From: Chitinophagales bacterium
GTDB taxonomy: Bacteria; Bacteroidota; Bacteroidia; Chitinophagales; Chitinophagaceae
Reading direction: 5' to 3'
Assembly (NCBI GenBank): GCA_026931905.1
Contig: JAIXLB010000046.1
Span: forward strand, 1-48,559
Length of the DNA stretch: 48,559 bases
Under the pieces are notes generated by a model. That model ran no database searches, had not been told where the DNA came from, and saw nothing but the letters and a program-made list of their open reading frames with translations. Shown here piece by piece: positions 1 through 10,103 of this stretch. Made by a program: the position numbers and the translations under genes. The number at the start of each line of letters is the position of its first letter. Positions within the stretch are counted from its first letter, which is position 1.

Positions 1-2495
1 TATATACCATAGGTATTTTATTAAGCATAAATACAATGGCACAAAGCATTCACGAATTTTCTTTTCGTGTAAAAGGTAGCTGCGAAATGTGTAAAGAAAG
101 AATTGAAAATGCTGCACAAAAAGCTGGTGCTAAAAATGTAAAATACGATTTAGCTACACAATTATTGAGTTTTAAAATTGATACTAAAACTTTAACAAAA
201 GTTGATATAGAAAAAGCTGTAGCAACAGCAGGGCACGATACAGAAGCTGTACCTGCCACTGATAAAGCATATAACGAATTGCCCGAATGTTGTCATTACA
301 AAAGAGGCAATGATTTTAATACTACACCAAACTTAATCAGAGGAATTATTTTAGAAGAAAATGATAATGGAAAAATGACTCCTATTGCCAATGTTTCTAT
401 ACGAGATACAAAGTATGAATTTACTGTACAAAGCAACGTAAAGGGAGCATTCGAAATTCCTTATCAAGCACCCTCTTACTTAGCCATCAATCATGTAAAT
501 TTTAAAAAAGATAGTATTGATATCAATGGTCCAGAGTTTTTAACTATTACCTTACGCCACCATAAAAAAAACAGTTTAGATGAAGTTGTAGTTACTGTAA
601 AAAGAAGTAAATATTTATCATCAAATATTATTACCACTCAAATTAATATCGGTCAAAAAGAATTAAGCAAAGCAGCTTGTTGTAATTTATCTGAAAGTTT
701 CGAAACAAGCCCAACTGTAGATGTAAATTATACTGATGCTGTTACAGGAGTTAAACAAATTCAGTTATTGGGTTTATCTGGTAGTTATACACAATTAATT
801 ACAGAAAATACTCCCGAATTCAGAGGCATTGCAGGCAATATGGGCTTTGCTTTTACTCCAGGTCCTTGGATAGATAATATTCAAGTAACAAAAGGAATTG
901 GCTCAGTTGCTAATGGTTATGAAAGTATAGCAGGACAAATAAATGTAGAGCTAAAAAAACCTAATCAAAAGAAACCATTTTTTATCAATGGATATTTTAA
1001 TCAGATGGGAAGATTAGAAGCCAATTTAGTAACTTCTCATCAGCTTAATGATAAATGGAGTACTGCAACTTTAGCACATGCCAATGCAGTTTTATTTAAA
1101 ACAGATATGAACAATGATGGTTTTTTAGATATACCAAAAGGGCATCAAATAAATATTGCCAATCGTTGGGAATATGCTAATAAAAAAGGCTTAACCATGC
1201 ACTGGATTATTAAAGCTGTTTCTGATAGAAGAATTGGAGGCAACACTAATTTCACCGAAAACGATAAACTTACAACTAATAGTTATGGGGTAATGCTAAA
1301 CAATGATGCACTTATTGCAACTACAAAAATTGGCTATATTTTCCCTAAACAAAAGTATAGTAGTATTGGTTTAATTCTTTCTGCCAATTACAGCGATATA
1401 AACAATATTTATGGTTTAACCCATTACCAAGCAAAACAAAAAGGTATTTATGGCAATTTAATTTTTCAATCTATCATTGGCAACACCAATCATAAATATA
1501 AAGCAGGGTTGAGTTTTGTAGGAGATAATATTAGAGAAAGTGTTTTTGGCAATAAATATAAAAGCAATGAAATTGTACCAGGTGGCTTTTTCGAATACAC
1601 TTTTACTGCAACACCTAATTTATCTTTTATTGCAGGCATAAGAGAAGATTATCACAACGAATTTGGTTGGATAACTACACCAAGATTACATATAAAATTT
1701 GATGCTTCTAAAAACTCAATATTTCGTTTTGCAGCAGGTACAGGTTTTAGAGTTGCCAATATTTTCATGGAAAATTCTAATGCCTTTATTAGTTCCAGAA
1801 ATTTTAAAATAGATAACCCAACCAATAATTATGCTTATGGTTTAAACCCAGAAAAAGCTTTCAATTTTGGTATAAGTTTTATGCAAAAATTCAAAACAAA
1901 TAATAAAGAAAGTTTCTTTACCATAGATGCTTACAGAACAATTTTTAGCCAACAAACAGTTGTAGATTACGATTACAATCCACAAGAAATTCATTTTTAT
2001 AACTTAAATGGAAAATCATTTTCTAATACAATTATGGCTGAGTTGAACACTTATTTATTTAATGATTTAGGTGTAAGAGTAGCCTACAGATTTTTAGATG
2101 TACAAACAGATTATAAAAATGGAATGATGCAAAAACCTTTGCAATCGCAGCATAGAGCTTTTATAAATTTGGAGTATGAATTTAAGCAAGGTTGGAGTGC
2201 AGATTTTACAACACAATGGTTAAGCAAAAAAAGAATACCTAACACTTCAAGCAATCCTGTTCATTTACAATTTGACGAATATTCGCCAAGTTATTTTTTA
2301 ATGTCGGCACAGATTACTAAGAAATTTAAAAATGGATTTGATTGGTATGTTGGTGGAGAAAATTTAACGAATTACAGACAAACACAATTATTCATAGATA
2401 AAAACAATCCTTTTGGAAATTATTTTGATGGAAGTTTGGTTTGGGGTCCTACTATTGGAATGATGATATATACAGGGTTTAGATACTCTTTTTAA
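1..2495 (+). CDS. TonB-dependent receptor with N-terminal heavy-metal-associated domain (5' partial)
   Basis: Outer-membrane receptor, probably for a metal or metal complex. The reading frame stays open from the left edge through the ATG at 36, and the codons before it read YTIGILLSINT-MAQ. That is the end of a signal peptide cleaved after AQ, so the true start lies outside the window. Numbering from the visible Met, an HMA-like domain spans about 7-75 with a metal-binding C16-x-x-C19 (GSCEMC), followed by a CCH motif near 86. Next come a carboxypeptidase-like regulatory domain (about 100-172), a plug (about 195-310, beginning near a second CC pair) and a beta-barrel ending in Phe. HMA fusion to this receptor type is seen in Bacteroidetes near copper/heavy-metal efflux genes. 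The substrate is inference; no ATPase is visible here. Confidence 0.9.
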   Translation, partial: YTIGILLSINTMAQSIHEFSFRVKGSCEMCKERIENAAQKAGAKNVKYDLATQLLSFKIDTKTLTKVDIEKAVATAGHDTEAVPATDKAYNELPECCHYKRGNDFNTTPNLIRGIILEENDNGKMTPIANVSIRDTKYEFTVQSNVKGAFEIPYQAPSYLAINHVNFKKDSIDINGPEFLTITLRHHKKNSLDEVVVTVKRSKYLSSNIITTQINIGQKELSKAACCNLSESFETSPTVDVNYTDAVTGVKQIQLLGLSGSYTQLITENTPEFRGIAGNMGFAFTPGPWIDNIQVTKGIGSVANGYESIAGQINVELKKPNQKKPFFINGYFNQMGRLEANLVTSHQLNDKWSTATLAHANAVLFKTDMNNDGFLDIPKGHQINIANRWEYANKKGLTMHWIIKAVSDRRIGGNTNFTENDKLTTNSYGVMLNNDALIATTKIGYIFPKQKYSSIGLILSANYSDINNIYGLTHYQAKQKGIYGNLIFQSIIGNTNHKYKAGLSFVGDNIRESVFGNKYKSNEIVPGGFFEYTFTATPNLSFIAGIREDYHNEFGWITTPRLHIKFDASKNSIFRFAAGTGFRVANIFMENSNAFISSRNFKIDNPTNNYAYGLNPEKAFNFGISFMQKFKTNNKESFFTIDAYRTIFSQQTVVDYDYNPQEIHFYNLNGKSFSNTIMAELNTYLFNDLGVRVAYRFLDVQTDYKNGMMQKPLQSQHRAFINLEYEFKQGWSADFTTQWLSKKRIPNTSSNPVHLQFDEYSPSYFLMSAQITKKFKNGFDWYVGGENLTNYRQTQLFIDKNNPFGNYFDGSLVWGPTIGMMIYTGFRYSF

Positions 2496-2511
2496 AAAGT
2501 ATTTTTAATTC

Positions 2512-2554
2512 AACATCTTCTCATTATAAGTTCTATGGTGAGAAGATGTTTTTT
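2512..2554 (+). terminator. Intrinsic terminator after the HMA-TonB receptor
   Basis: A perfect 12-bp stem (2512-2523 with 2539-2550) and 15-nt loop are followed by a T run at 2549-2554. It starts 17 nt after the receptor stop and lies between convergent genes. The T run is only on the plus side, so it mainly serves the receptor transcript. Confidence 0.85.
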
Positions 2555-2560
2555 GATGTG

Positions 2561-3166
2561 TTAATGAATTCTATCTCCTCTTAATTCTAATTGCTTCATT
2601 ACTGCTGCTTCATAAATAAGCCATTCTTTCCAACGCTTTCTTACTATTTTAACATCAATATAGGTTTCTGCCAAATCAATAAATAATGTATAATGTCCTG
2701 CTTCGCTTTCCATAAATCTTCTATAAAAATTGCGTAAATATGCGTCGTTAAGGTTATCACTTAAACGTTTAAATCTTTCACAACTTCTTGCTTCAATTAA
2801 AGCCATTGTAAGTAGTTGGTCTAACATTCTTCCTTCTGCACTGCCTCCTTTTTGTTGAAACTCAATTAATCTGTTTACATACTCATCTTTTCTTTGTTTA
2901 CCTAATTTTAAATTTCTTTTATGCAGTTCATTCAATACCAATCTAAAATGCCCCCATTCTTCAGTAACTATGGGTGCTAATTCTTTTACTAATTTTTCTT
3001 TATCGCTATACCTTTGAATCAATGTAATGCAAGTGGTAGCTGCTTTTTGCTCACAATAAGCATGGTCGGTTAAAATAGCTTCTAAACTAATTTCTGTAAG
3101 ATTTACCCAACGAGGGTCAGTAGGTAATTGTAATCCTAAAATATTTTTGGTGTCTTGCGATAACAT
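2561..3166 (-). CDS. miaE: tRNA 2-methylthio-N6-isopentenyladenosine37 hydroxylase
   Basis: Non-haem diiron monooxygenase that hydroxylates the isopentenyl group of ms2i6A37 in tRNAs reading UNN codons. The 201-residue protein is a ferritin-like four-helix bundle of the usual MiaE length. The expected iron ligands are visible: E39 (AYCEQKAA), E70 and H73 (EEWGHF), E125 (IEARSCERF), and E155/H158 (ESEAGHY). It follows rarA by 33 nt on the same strand and is probably cotranscribed with it. The partners miaA and miaB are not in this window. The family match is strong over the whole length. Confidence 0.93.
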   Translation of the reverse strand: MLSQDTKNILGLQLPTDPRWVNLTEISLEAILTDHAYCEQKAATTCITLIQRYSDKEKLVKELAPIVTEEWGHFRLVLNELHKRNLKLGKQRKDEYVNRLIEFQQKGGSAEGRMLDQLLTMALIEARSCERFKRLSDNLNDAYLRNFYRRFMESEAGHYTLFIDLAETYIDVKIVRKRWKEWLIYEAAVMKQLELRGDRIH

Positions 3167-3199
3167 AAAATTGTAAAAATATTTTTTAGTGTTTGTAAT

Positions 3200-4471
3200 T
3201 TAATATTTGTATTTCTCTTTCCATCTTTCTTTTAAAAATTTTCTTATTTCATTTTCTTTTGCATTATTACCAGGGTTATAAAAAATTGTTTCAATTAATT
3301 TTTCTGGCAAATATTCTTGTTCAATAAAATTACCTTCTCCTTTGTGTGCGTATTGATAATTTTTTCCATACTGCAAATCTTTCATCAACTTTGTTGGAGC
3401 ATTGCGTAAATGCAAAGGCACAGGCAAATCGCCATGTTCACGAACAGTTTGTAATGCAGTATCAATAGCTATATAAGCAGCATTGCTTTTTACAGAAGTT
3501 GCTAAATACACAGCACATTGGCTTAAAATAATTCTACCTTCTGGGTAGCCTATTTTACTTACAGCATCAAAAGTTGTATTGGCTAATAACAAAGCATTAG
3601 GGTTGGCATTTCCAATATCTTCACTTGCAAAAATCAACATTCTTCTTGCAATAAATTTTATATCTTCTCCTCCTTCTATCATTCTGGCAAGCCAATAAAT
3701 TGCAGCATTAGGGTCGCTGCCACGCATACTTTTTATAAATGCAGAAATAATATCATAATGTTGCTCTCCTTGTTTATCATACAAGGCAATTTTTTGTTGA
3801 GCTACTTTTAAAACCAAATCATTGGAAATAATTAATGTTTCAAATTCATGGGTATAAGTATTACACACAAGTTCTAATATATTGAATAATTTTCTTGCAT
3901 CGCCGCCACTAATATTTAATAATGCAGCAGTTTCTTTTAATTCAATTTTTCTTTTACAAAGTATAATATCTTTTTGCAAAGCATACTGTAAAAGTTGCAA
4001 TAAATTTTCTTCTGTTAATGCTTTTAAAACATATACTTGAGCCCTGCTAAGCAAGGCACTATTTACTTCGAAAGAAGGGTTTTCTGTTGTGGCACCAATT
4101 AAGGTAATAATACCTTTTTCTACAGCACCCAATAAAGCATCTTGTTGGCTTTTATTAAACCTATGAATTTCATCAATAAATAAAATAGATTGTGTGGTTT
4201 GTTTGGCTTGTTCAATAATATCTCTAATATCTTTTACACCACTACTTATAGCACTTAATTGAAAATAAGGAACAGATAAAGTATGAGCAATAATATTGGC
4301 TATTGTTGTTTTGCCCACACCTGGAGGTCCCCATAAAATCATGGATGGAATTTTTCCCTGCTCTATTGCAGTTCTTAAAATACTTTGCTTGCCAGTTAAA
4401 TGTTCTTGCCCTATTAAATTATCTAAACTATTGGGGCGTAAACGTTCTGCAAGTGGTACAAAATTATTCAT
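3200..4471 (-). CDS. rarA: Replication-associated recombination protein A (AAA+ ATPase)
   Basis: Clamp-loader-like AAA+ ATPase acting at stalled replication forks (RarA/MgsA/WRNIP1 family). In 423 residues the N-terminal ATPase carries Walker [10 protein letters not shown] (about 48-56), Walker [10 protein letters not shown] (D100, E101) and the sensor segment GATTENPSF (about 127-134). The C-terminal half holds the tetramerisation region, with the family segment [16 protein letters not shown]. It lies upstream of miaE and 130 nt downstream of the tatD-type gene, all leftward. A -7-like TACCTTTC, one mismatch from consensus, lies just before the ATG. Confidence 0.95.
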   Translation of the reverse strand: MNNFVPLAERLRPNSLDNLIGQEHLTGKQSILRTAIEQGKIPSMILWGPPGVGKTTIANIIAHTLSVPYFQLSAISSGVKDIRDIIEQAKQTTQSILFIDEIHRFNKSQQDALLGAVEKGIITLIGATTENPSFEVNSALLSRAQVYVLKALTEENLLQLLQYALQKDIILCKRKIELKETAALLNISGGDARKLFNILELVCNTYTHEFETLIISNDLVLKVAQQKIALYDKQGEQHYDIISAFIKSMRGSDPNAAIYWLARMIEGGEDIKFIARRMLIFASEDIGNANPNALLLANTTFDAVSKIGYPEGRIILSQCAVYLATSVKSNAAYIAIDTALQTVREHGDLPVPLHLRNAPTKLMKDLQYGKNYQYAHKGEGNFIEQEYLPEKLIETIFYNPGNNAKENEIRKFLKERWKEKYKY

Positions 4472-4601
4472 TACGGAAAGGTAATAATAAGAAACATAAA
4501 AATAAACTCTAAGTTTTAAATTAGGGTTTCCAAAATTTCATTTTCATTTTTACTAATAAAAATAGTGTGTAAAAGAAAGTGTAATTACTTGAAGGCTTCT
4601 A

Positions 4602-5369
4602 TTATTGTGTCAAAAAAATATTTGCTGCATTTTGTGTAGTAATGTTTTCTACTTCTTGTACAGATGTTTCTTTTATCAATGCAATTTTTTCAACAATATA
4701 TTTTAAGTAAGAGCTTTCATTTCTTTTTCCTCTAAAAGGCACAGGGGCTAAATATGGTGCATCGGTTTCTACAACAATATTTTTTATATCTATTGATTTT
4801 AACACTACATCAAGTCCTGCATTTTTAAAAGTAATTACGCCGCCTATGCCTAATAAAAAATTCATGTCAATTATTTGATTGGCTTCGTTTAAGTTGCCAG
4901 AAAAACAATGAAAAATGCCTCTTAATCCTTGTTGTGCAAAAGGCTTAACACAATCAATAGCTTCTTGCATGGCATTGCGTGTATGAACAACAATAGGCAT
5001 ATTATATTGAAGTGCCCATTGCATTTGTTGTTTAAATGCTTCTAATTGTTGTTGTTTAAAAGTTACATCCCAATAAAAGTCTAAACCTATTTCGCCTATG
5101 GCACAAAAATTTCTTTTTTGCAACCATTCATGTATTAGCGATAATTCATTTGCAACATTTTCTTTTACTGAACAAGGATGTAAGCCCATCATAGGAAAAC
5201 AAATATTAGGATACTCTTTTTCCATTTGCAACATTGCTTGTATGGAAGTGCTATCAATATTGGGTAAATAAAATTTTTGTACCCCAATATTTTGAGCTTG
5301 TTTAATTACTTCGCTCCTATCGTTGTTAAATTCTTCTAAGTACAAATGGCAATGGGTGTCTATAATCAT
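4602..5369 (-). CDS. TatD family metal-dependent DNase
   Basis: Hydrolase of the TatD/YcfH amidohydrolase family, which includes 3'-5' DNases acting in DNA repair and turnover. The 255-residue TIM barrel has the full metal set: H6 and H8 (IDTHCHLY), E93 (GEIGLDFY), H129 (VVHTRNA), H154 (IFHCFSG) and D203 (VETDAPYL). Length is typical. It is the first of three leftward genes (this, rarA, miaE). A near-consensus -7 element (TATAATTTG, one base too long) is present about 25 nt upstream, but I do not call it. Confidence 0.92.
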   Translation of the reverse strand: MIIDTHCHLYLEEFNNDRSEVIKQAQNIGVQKFYLPNIDSTSIQAMLQMEKEYPNICFPMMGLHPCSVKENVANELSLIHEWLQKRNFCAIGEIGLDFYWDVTFKQQQLEAFKQQMQWALQYNMPIVVHTRNAMQEAIDCVKPFAQQGLRGIFHCFSGNLNEANQIIDMNFLLGIGGVITFKNAGLDVVLKSIDIKNIVVETDAPYLAPVPFRGKRNESSYLKYIVEKIALIKETSVQEVENITTQNAANIFLTQ

Positions 5370-5706
5370 TTCTTTAATTTAAAATTCTAATCTTGTTTGC
5401 AAATTATAGGTTTATTTTTTTCCAATTTTTGGAAAAATAAAAAATATTTTTATTTTTTTTGATGATTATAAAATAAAAACTATCACTGCTCGTTTATATA
5501 AATACATTCGCTGTTGAAACATGCAGCAACAATGAAAAACCATTTTTTAAAATAAAAAATCCAATAGTAGCGTATAATTCTTTTTTGAGTTTTATATCCA
5601 ACAAAAAAATTTATTAAAATAGTAATTGCAAATAAATTAATATACACTTTTAGTGTGTACAATTAAAATAACTGTAAACTCGTTTTCATAGGGTACGGAT
5701 TAGAAA
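5370..5706. other. Intergenic region, no gene seen
   Basis: Very AT-rich spacer between the tatD-type gene and corA, with long A and T runs near 5405-5460. A short inverted repeat ACACT-ttt-AGTGT lies at about 5644-5656. No ORF above a few codons and no recognisable RNA family. The hairpin at its right end is listed separately. Confidence 0.5.
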
Positions 5707-5741
5707 AGAGCTGGGGTTTCTACCTCTGGCTCTATTTTTTT
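5707..5741. terminator. Hairpin with T runs on both sides, likely corA terminator
   Basis: AGAGCTGGGG at 5707-5716 pairs with CTCTGGCTCT at 5724-5733 (ten pairs, three of them G-T) around the loop TTTCTAC. On the plus strand it is followed by A and seven Ts (5735-5741). On the minus strand the trailing bases are TTTTC. It sits 36 nt beyond the corA stop, so it probably ends corA. The better T run, however, faces the plus strand, where no gene precedes it. Confidence 0.6.
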
Positions 5742-5768
5742 ATATGCCTGTGTAGATTTTTTTTAAAA

Positions 5769-6866
5769 TTAAAACCAGCCTCTTCGTTTAAAAATATATA
5801 ACATTAACAATGGAATAATAAGCATCACAGCCACTGTAAAATAAAAACCCCATTGTTGATGTGCAATAGGAATTATTTCGAAATTCATGCCAAATATGCC
5901 ACCAATAACTGTTGCTGGTGCAAGCAAACAAGTTACAACTGCCATAACTTTCATTACTTCATTCATACGCAAGTTTACATTGCTTATATATAAATCCTGT
6001 AAGTTCATCATCATATCTCTATAGTTTTCTACAAATTCGTTTGCTTGTATAATATGGTCGTACACATCTTTAAAATACTTGGTATTTCGTTCTGTTAAAA
6101 AACCATGTTCACTTCTTACTAAACCGCTAATCAAATCTCTTACTGGCAATACATTTCTTTTTAAAATAATCAACTCTTTTCGTAAACTATTTATTTCTGC
6201 AAGAGCTCTTGTATTGCTGTTTCTAATAATTTTTTCTTCTAATAATTCAATATCTTCTCCCAATTTTTCCATCACTAAAAAATAATTATCTACAATCATA
6301 TCCAACATGGCATAACATAAATAATCTGCTTTGCTTTGACGAATTTTACTGCTGTTTATTTTCAGTCTTTCTCTAAGATTGTTGAACACATCTCGTACGG
6401 CATCTTCCTGAAAAGAAATTAAAAAATTACTTCCTAATAAAATACTAATTTGTTCTTGTTCTACTTCGCCTTTTTGTTCATTGTAATACAGCATATTTAA
6501 TAAACAAAATACAAGGTTTTCCATTTCATCAATCTTAGGTCTTTGCCCTATACTTAAAATATCTTCAACAATAAGTTGATGAATGCCCAATTTGTTACAA
6601 ATATTTTCTATATCCAATTTTCTAATGCCATCAATATTTATCCATGTTATATCGTTAGGCTCGTTTGAAATAGTTACTTGTTCTATATTATTAAAATGCT
6701 CTAAACTTATTTTAGAAGGATTGTATTTATAAACATCTACTTGAATAGTTGTTGCTTCTGTACGTGTAGGAGGAATGGTAGGGTTTATATGAAAAATATC
6801 TCTGGTTCGTTTTGTATCAAATAAAGAAAATAAATTAAAGTATTTCAAGTATTTATTTTGTTGCAT
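5769..6866 (-). CDS. corA: CorA family magnesium/cobalt transporter
   Basis: Inner-membrane divalent cation channel of the CorA family. The 365-residue protein has a long cytoplasmic alpha/beta and helical funnel, then two transmembrane helices at the C-terminus. The signature GMN is at 326-328 (GGIFGMNFE) between them, and the protein ends in the usual basic tail (KRRGWF). Length fits the Thermotoga-type CorA. It lies after fumC on the same strand but beyond a strong terminator, so it should have its own promoter in the short gap; I could not identify one. Confidence 0.93.
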   Translation of the reverse strand: MQQNKYLKYFNLFSLFDTKRTRDIFHINPTIPPTRTEATTIQVDVYKYNPSKISLEHFNNIEQVTISNEPNDITWINIDGIRKLDIENICNKLGIHQLIVEDILSIGQRPKIDEMENLVFCLLNMLYYNEQKGEVEQEQISILLGSNFLISFQEDAVRDVFNNLRERLKINSSKIRQSKADYLCYAMLDMIVDNYFLVMEKLGEDIELLEEKIIRNSNTRALAEINSLRKELIILKRNVLPVRDLISGLVRSEHGFLTERNTKYFKDVYDHIIQANEFVENYRDMMMNLQDLYISNVNLRMNEVMKVMAVVTCLLAPATVIGGIFGMNFEIIPIAHQQWGFYFTVAVMLIIPLLMLYIFKRRGWF

Positions 6867-6890
6867 AGCTTATGATTTGAAATAAACAAT

Positions 6891-6923
6891 AAAATAAAAA
6901 AGCCGTTCTGTAAAGTAACGGCT
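6891..6923 (-). terminator. Intrinsic terminator after fumC
   Basis: On the minus strand AGCCGTT (6923-6917) pairs with AACGGCT (6907-6901) around a 9-nt loop and is followed by a T-rich run (6900-6891). It lies about 30 nt after the fumC stop and separates fumC from corA. Confidence 0.9.
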
Positions 6924-6955
6924 TTGTAATGAAAATGTATAACAAGAAATTTTAG

Positions 6956-8356
6956 TTATTTTAATATTCCAACCATATTTGCTGGTACAACCCATTCGTC
7001 AAATTGTTCAGCAGTTAAGTAACCTAATTGTATAGCAGTTTCTTTTAAAGTGCTGTTGTTTTTGTGTGCAGTTTGTGCAATTTCTGCTGCTTTATAGTAA
7101 CCAATTTTTGTGTTTAAAGCTGTTACCAACATAAGGCTATTATTTACATGCTTTTTAATATTTTCTGTTAATGGTTCTATACCTATTGCACATTTATCAT
7201 TGAAAGAAACACAACCTTCTCCAATTAATCTTGCACTATGTAAAAAATTATAAATCATAACGGGTTTAAAAACATTTAATTCAAAATGCCCATTACTACC
7301 ACCAATATTTATAGCTACATCATTGCCTAAAACCTGTGCTGCTATCATTGTTAAAGCTTCGCATTGAGTAGGGTTTACTTTTCCTGGCATAATAGAACTT
7401 CCAGGTTCATTATCAGGAATGTGAATTTCGCCAATACCACTACGAGGTCCACTTGATAACATTCTTATATCGTTGGCAATTTTCATTAAACTTACTGCAA
7501 CAGTTTTTAAAGCTCCATGAGCCTCTACAATAGCATCATGTGCTGCCAATGCTTCAAACTTATTATTTGCTGTAACAAAGGGTAAACCTGTTAGTGCTGC
7601 AATATGCTTGGCAACAACAACATCATAATTAGTTGGTGTATTAATTCCTGTACCAACTGCAGTGCCTCCTAATGCTAATTCACTTAAATGCGATAGGGTG
7701 TTTTTTATGGCTTTTATGCCATGATTTAATTGAGCATAATAACCACTAAACTCTTGACCTAAAGTAAGAGGTGTTGCATCCATAAAATGTGTACGACCAA
7801 TTTTTACAACATTCATAAATGCTTTACTTTTTTCTTGCAAAGTATCTCGTAGTTTTTCTATTCCTGGAATAGTAGTTTCAATAAGCATTTTATAAGCTGC
7901 AATGTGCATGGCTGTAGGAAAAGTATCGTTGCTTGATTGAGATTTATTTACATCATCATTGGGATGAATAAACTTTTCTTTATCCGTTAAACTGCCTCCA
8001 TTGTTTACATGTGCTTTATAAGCTACGACTTCGTTTACATTCATATTGCTTTGTGTGCCACTTCCTGTTTGCCATACCACCAAAGGGAATTGGTCGTTTA
8101 GTTTTTCAGCTAAAATTTCATCACATACATTGGCAATAGCATTCTTTTTTTCATCTGCTAAAACGCCTAATTCGTTGTTGGTTAAAGCTGCAGCTTTCTT
8201 TAAATAAGCAAATGCCTGAATAATTTCTTTAGGCATTCGGTTTATATCTTGAGCAATTTTAAAATTTTCAATACTTCTTTGGGTTTGAGCACCCCAATAA
8301 ACATGAGCAGGAACTTTTACTTCGCCCATTGTGTCTTTTTCTATACGATATTCCAT
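6956..8356 (-). CDS. fumC: Class II fumarate hydratase
   Basis: Iron-independent fumarase of the TCA cycle, interconverting fumarate and malate. The 466-residue sequence shows the family blocks in order: [12 protein letters not shown] (98-109), the [16 protein letters not shown] block with H190, and the superfamily signature [11 protein letters not shown] (319-329). Length is normal for FumC. A consensus -7 element lies 20 nt upstream and a strong terminator follows, so it looks monocistronic. Aspartase and argininosuccinate lyase share the signature, but the full set of blocks fits fumarase. Confidence 0.96.
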   Translation of the reverse strand: MEYRIEKDTMGEVKVPAHVYWGAQTQRSIENFKIAQDINRMPKEIIQAFAYLKKAAALTNNELGVLADEKKNAIANVCDEILAEKLNDQFPLVVWQTGSGTQSNMNVNEVVAYKAHVNNGGSLTDKEKFIHPNDDVNKSQSSNDTFPTAMHIAAYKMLIETTIPGIEKLRDTLQEKSKAFMNVVKIGRTHFMDATPLTLGQEFSGYYAQLNHGIKAIKNTLSHLSELALGGTAVGTGINTPTNYDVVVAKHIAALTGLPFVTANNKFEALAAHDAIVEAHGALKTVAVSLMKIANDIRMLSSGPRSGIGEIHIPDNEPGSSIMPGKVNPTQCEALTMIAAQVLGNDVAINIGGSNGHFELNVFKPVMIYNFLHSARLIGEGCVSFNDKCAIGIEPLTENIKKHVNNSLMLVTALNTKIGYYKAAEIAQTAHKNNSTLKETAIQLGYLTAEQFDEWVVPANMVGILK

Positions 8357-8375
8357 GTGTAAAAAAATTTTGCAG

Positions 8376-8383
8376 CAAAGGTA
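8376..8383 (-). promoter_or_regulatory. Promoter -7 element for fumC
   Basis: TACCTTTG, followed by C, matches the Bacteroidetes -7 consensus TAnnTTTG exactly and lies about 20 nt before the fumC ATG. No clear -33 TTG is seen at the usual spacing. Confidence 0.6.
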
Positions 8384-8749
8384 GGTGTGAAGTTGTAAAA
8401 AAATAGATTGGAAATAATTTGCTGCTATTAGTACATTGTTCTGAATTTAGTTTATAGTTTGCCCAAATTTAAGTAACGAAAATTGTCAATCTGTTTTCAG
8501 GAAAAAGGCCTCTTTTGACATTTTTATAAAAATCTTATTTTGTTTTTAGTTAGTAAAGTTACTTTTTTTACCCATTTGTTCTCTATAATGTGTAAGCTCT
8601 CCAAAAAATAGTACAATTTAAAAGCAAACAAGTTGTTTTATTTTTTATTGGGAACTATTTTTTATAAAAAGATGACAAATTTATGACTGGTGTTGTGCAG
8701 TTATTATACTTAGCTTTACCTAATTTTTTATTAGAAAAAATAGTGTACA
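8384..8749. other. Intergenic region between divergent fumC and dsdA
   Basis: AT-rich spacer without an ORF. It contains an inverted repeat TGTCAA (8484-8489) / TTGACA (8515-8520) followed by TTTTT, a possible weak plus-strand hairpin. A TAGCTTTA sequence one base off the -7 consensus lies near 8711, about 30 nt before the dsdA start. Confidence 0.4.
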
Positions 8750-10084
8750 ATGTCTTATACTGATTTAGATAAGTGGATAAAAGAATATCCTTTGTTAGAA
8801 AAAATTATTAACCTGCAAACTGTAGTATGGATAAATGAAAGTAGAGCAAAAATGAATGAAATAAATTCTTTGCCTGTGAATAAAAACGATTTGCATGATG
8901 CAGAAAAATTGTGGCAAAAATTTGCCCCTTATTTATCAAAAGTTTTTCCTGAAACAAAGAGTACAAACGGAATAATAGAATCGCCATTGAAAGAAATTAT
9001 GCACTTTAAAAAGCTTTATAGTGAAGTAGAAAAAACAAAAATAGAGGGAAGATTATTTTTGAAATGCGATAATGAATTGCCTGTTGCAGGATCTATAAAA
9101 GCAAGAGGAGGGTTTTATGAAGTATTACACTTTGCATTGCAACTTGCTCTTGAAAATAATTTATTAAACAAAGATGATAATTACGAAAAATTAGCTGATG
9201 AAAAATGCAAAGCCTTATTTGAGCAATATACCATTGGTGTTGGTTCAACAGGAAATTTGGGATTGAGTATTGGAATAATGAGTAAAAAATTGGGCTTTAA
9301 AGTTTGTGTTTATATGTCTGCTGATGCAAAAGAATGGAAGAAGAATTTATTGCGTTCAAAAGGTGCTATAGTAAAAAAATTTTCAGGCGATTTTAGTGAA
9401 GCTATTGATGCAGGAAGGCGTATAACTCTTGCAGATCCTAAAGGATATTTTGTTGATGACGAAAACTCTAAATATCTATACTTGGGTTATAGTGTTGCTG
9501 CAATAAGATTGAAAAAACAATTAGATGAATTGAAAATAAATATTAATGCAACTCATCCTTTATTTGTTTATTCTCCTTGTGGTGTTGGGGGTTCGCCAGG
9601 TGGAATTGCATTTGGATTAAGGCAAGTTTTTGGAGACAATGCACATTGTTTTTTTGTTGAGCCAACACATTCTCCCTCAGTATTAATTGGCTTATTAACC
9701 AATAGAATGCAAAAAATAAGTGTACATGATTTTGGCATTGACAACATCACAGATGCTGATGGATTGGCTGTTGGCAGACCTTCTGCTTTTGCATCTTCTA
9801 TAAGTAAATTATTGATTAGCGGTATTTATACTATTGAAGACAATGAGTTGTTTGGCTTATTATATCTTTTAGGAAAATCTGAAAATATTTTTGTAGAACC
9901 TTCTGCTACTGCAGGTTTAATTGGTGCAAAAATTATTGCTCAAACAAATTATTTACAAAAGCACCATATTAATTCTGCAAATATTACACATATTGCTTGG
10001 GCTACAGGTGGTGGTCTTGTTCCAGAAAATGAAATGAATGATTTTTATACAAAAGGAGAAAAATTATTTGCACATAAAGAGTAA
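8750..10084 (+). CDS. dsdA: D-serine ammonia-lyase
   Basis: PLP enzyme converting D-serine to pyruvate and ammonia. The 444 residues match DsdA in length and organisation, including the N-terminal helical extension that separates it from threonine dehydratase. The PLP lysine is K117 in PVAGSIKARGG, and the phosphate-binding loop is GSTGNLG (about 165-171). A C-terminal glycine-rich block (WATGGGLVPE) is present. No dsdC or dsdX homologue is adjacent, so the gene stands alone here. It converges with arsC, with 19 nt between stops. Confidence 0.93.
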   Translation: MSYTDLDKWIKEYPLLEKIINLQTVVWINESRAKMNEINSLPVNKNDLHDAEKLWQKFAPYLSKVFPETKSTNGIIESPLKEIMHFKKLYSEVEKTKIEGRLFLKCDNELPVAGSIKARGGFYEVLHFALQLALENNLLNKDDNYEKLADEKCKALFEQYTIGVGSTGNLGLSIGIMSKKLGFKVCVYMSADAKEWKKNLLRSKGAIVKKFSGDFSEAIDAGRRITLADPKGYFVDDENSKYLYLGYSVAAIRLKKQLDELKININATHPLFVYSPCGVGGSPGGIAFGLRQVFGDNAHCFFVEPTHSPSVLIGLLTNRMQKISVHDFGIDNITDADGLAVGRPSAFASSISKLLISGIYTIEDNELFGLLYLLGKSENIFVEPSATAGLIGAKIIAQTNYLQKHHINSANITHIAWATGGGLVPENEMNDFYTKGEKLFAHKE

Positions 10085-10103
10085 AATAATGTTGCAAGAT
10101 TTT

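Noticed and set aside
5690..5735. Purine riboswitch-like GTTTCTACC string
   Set aside because: Only this short string matches; the other conserved aptamer segments and three-way junction are absent.
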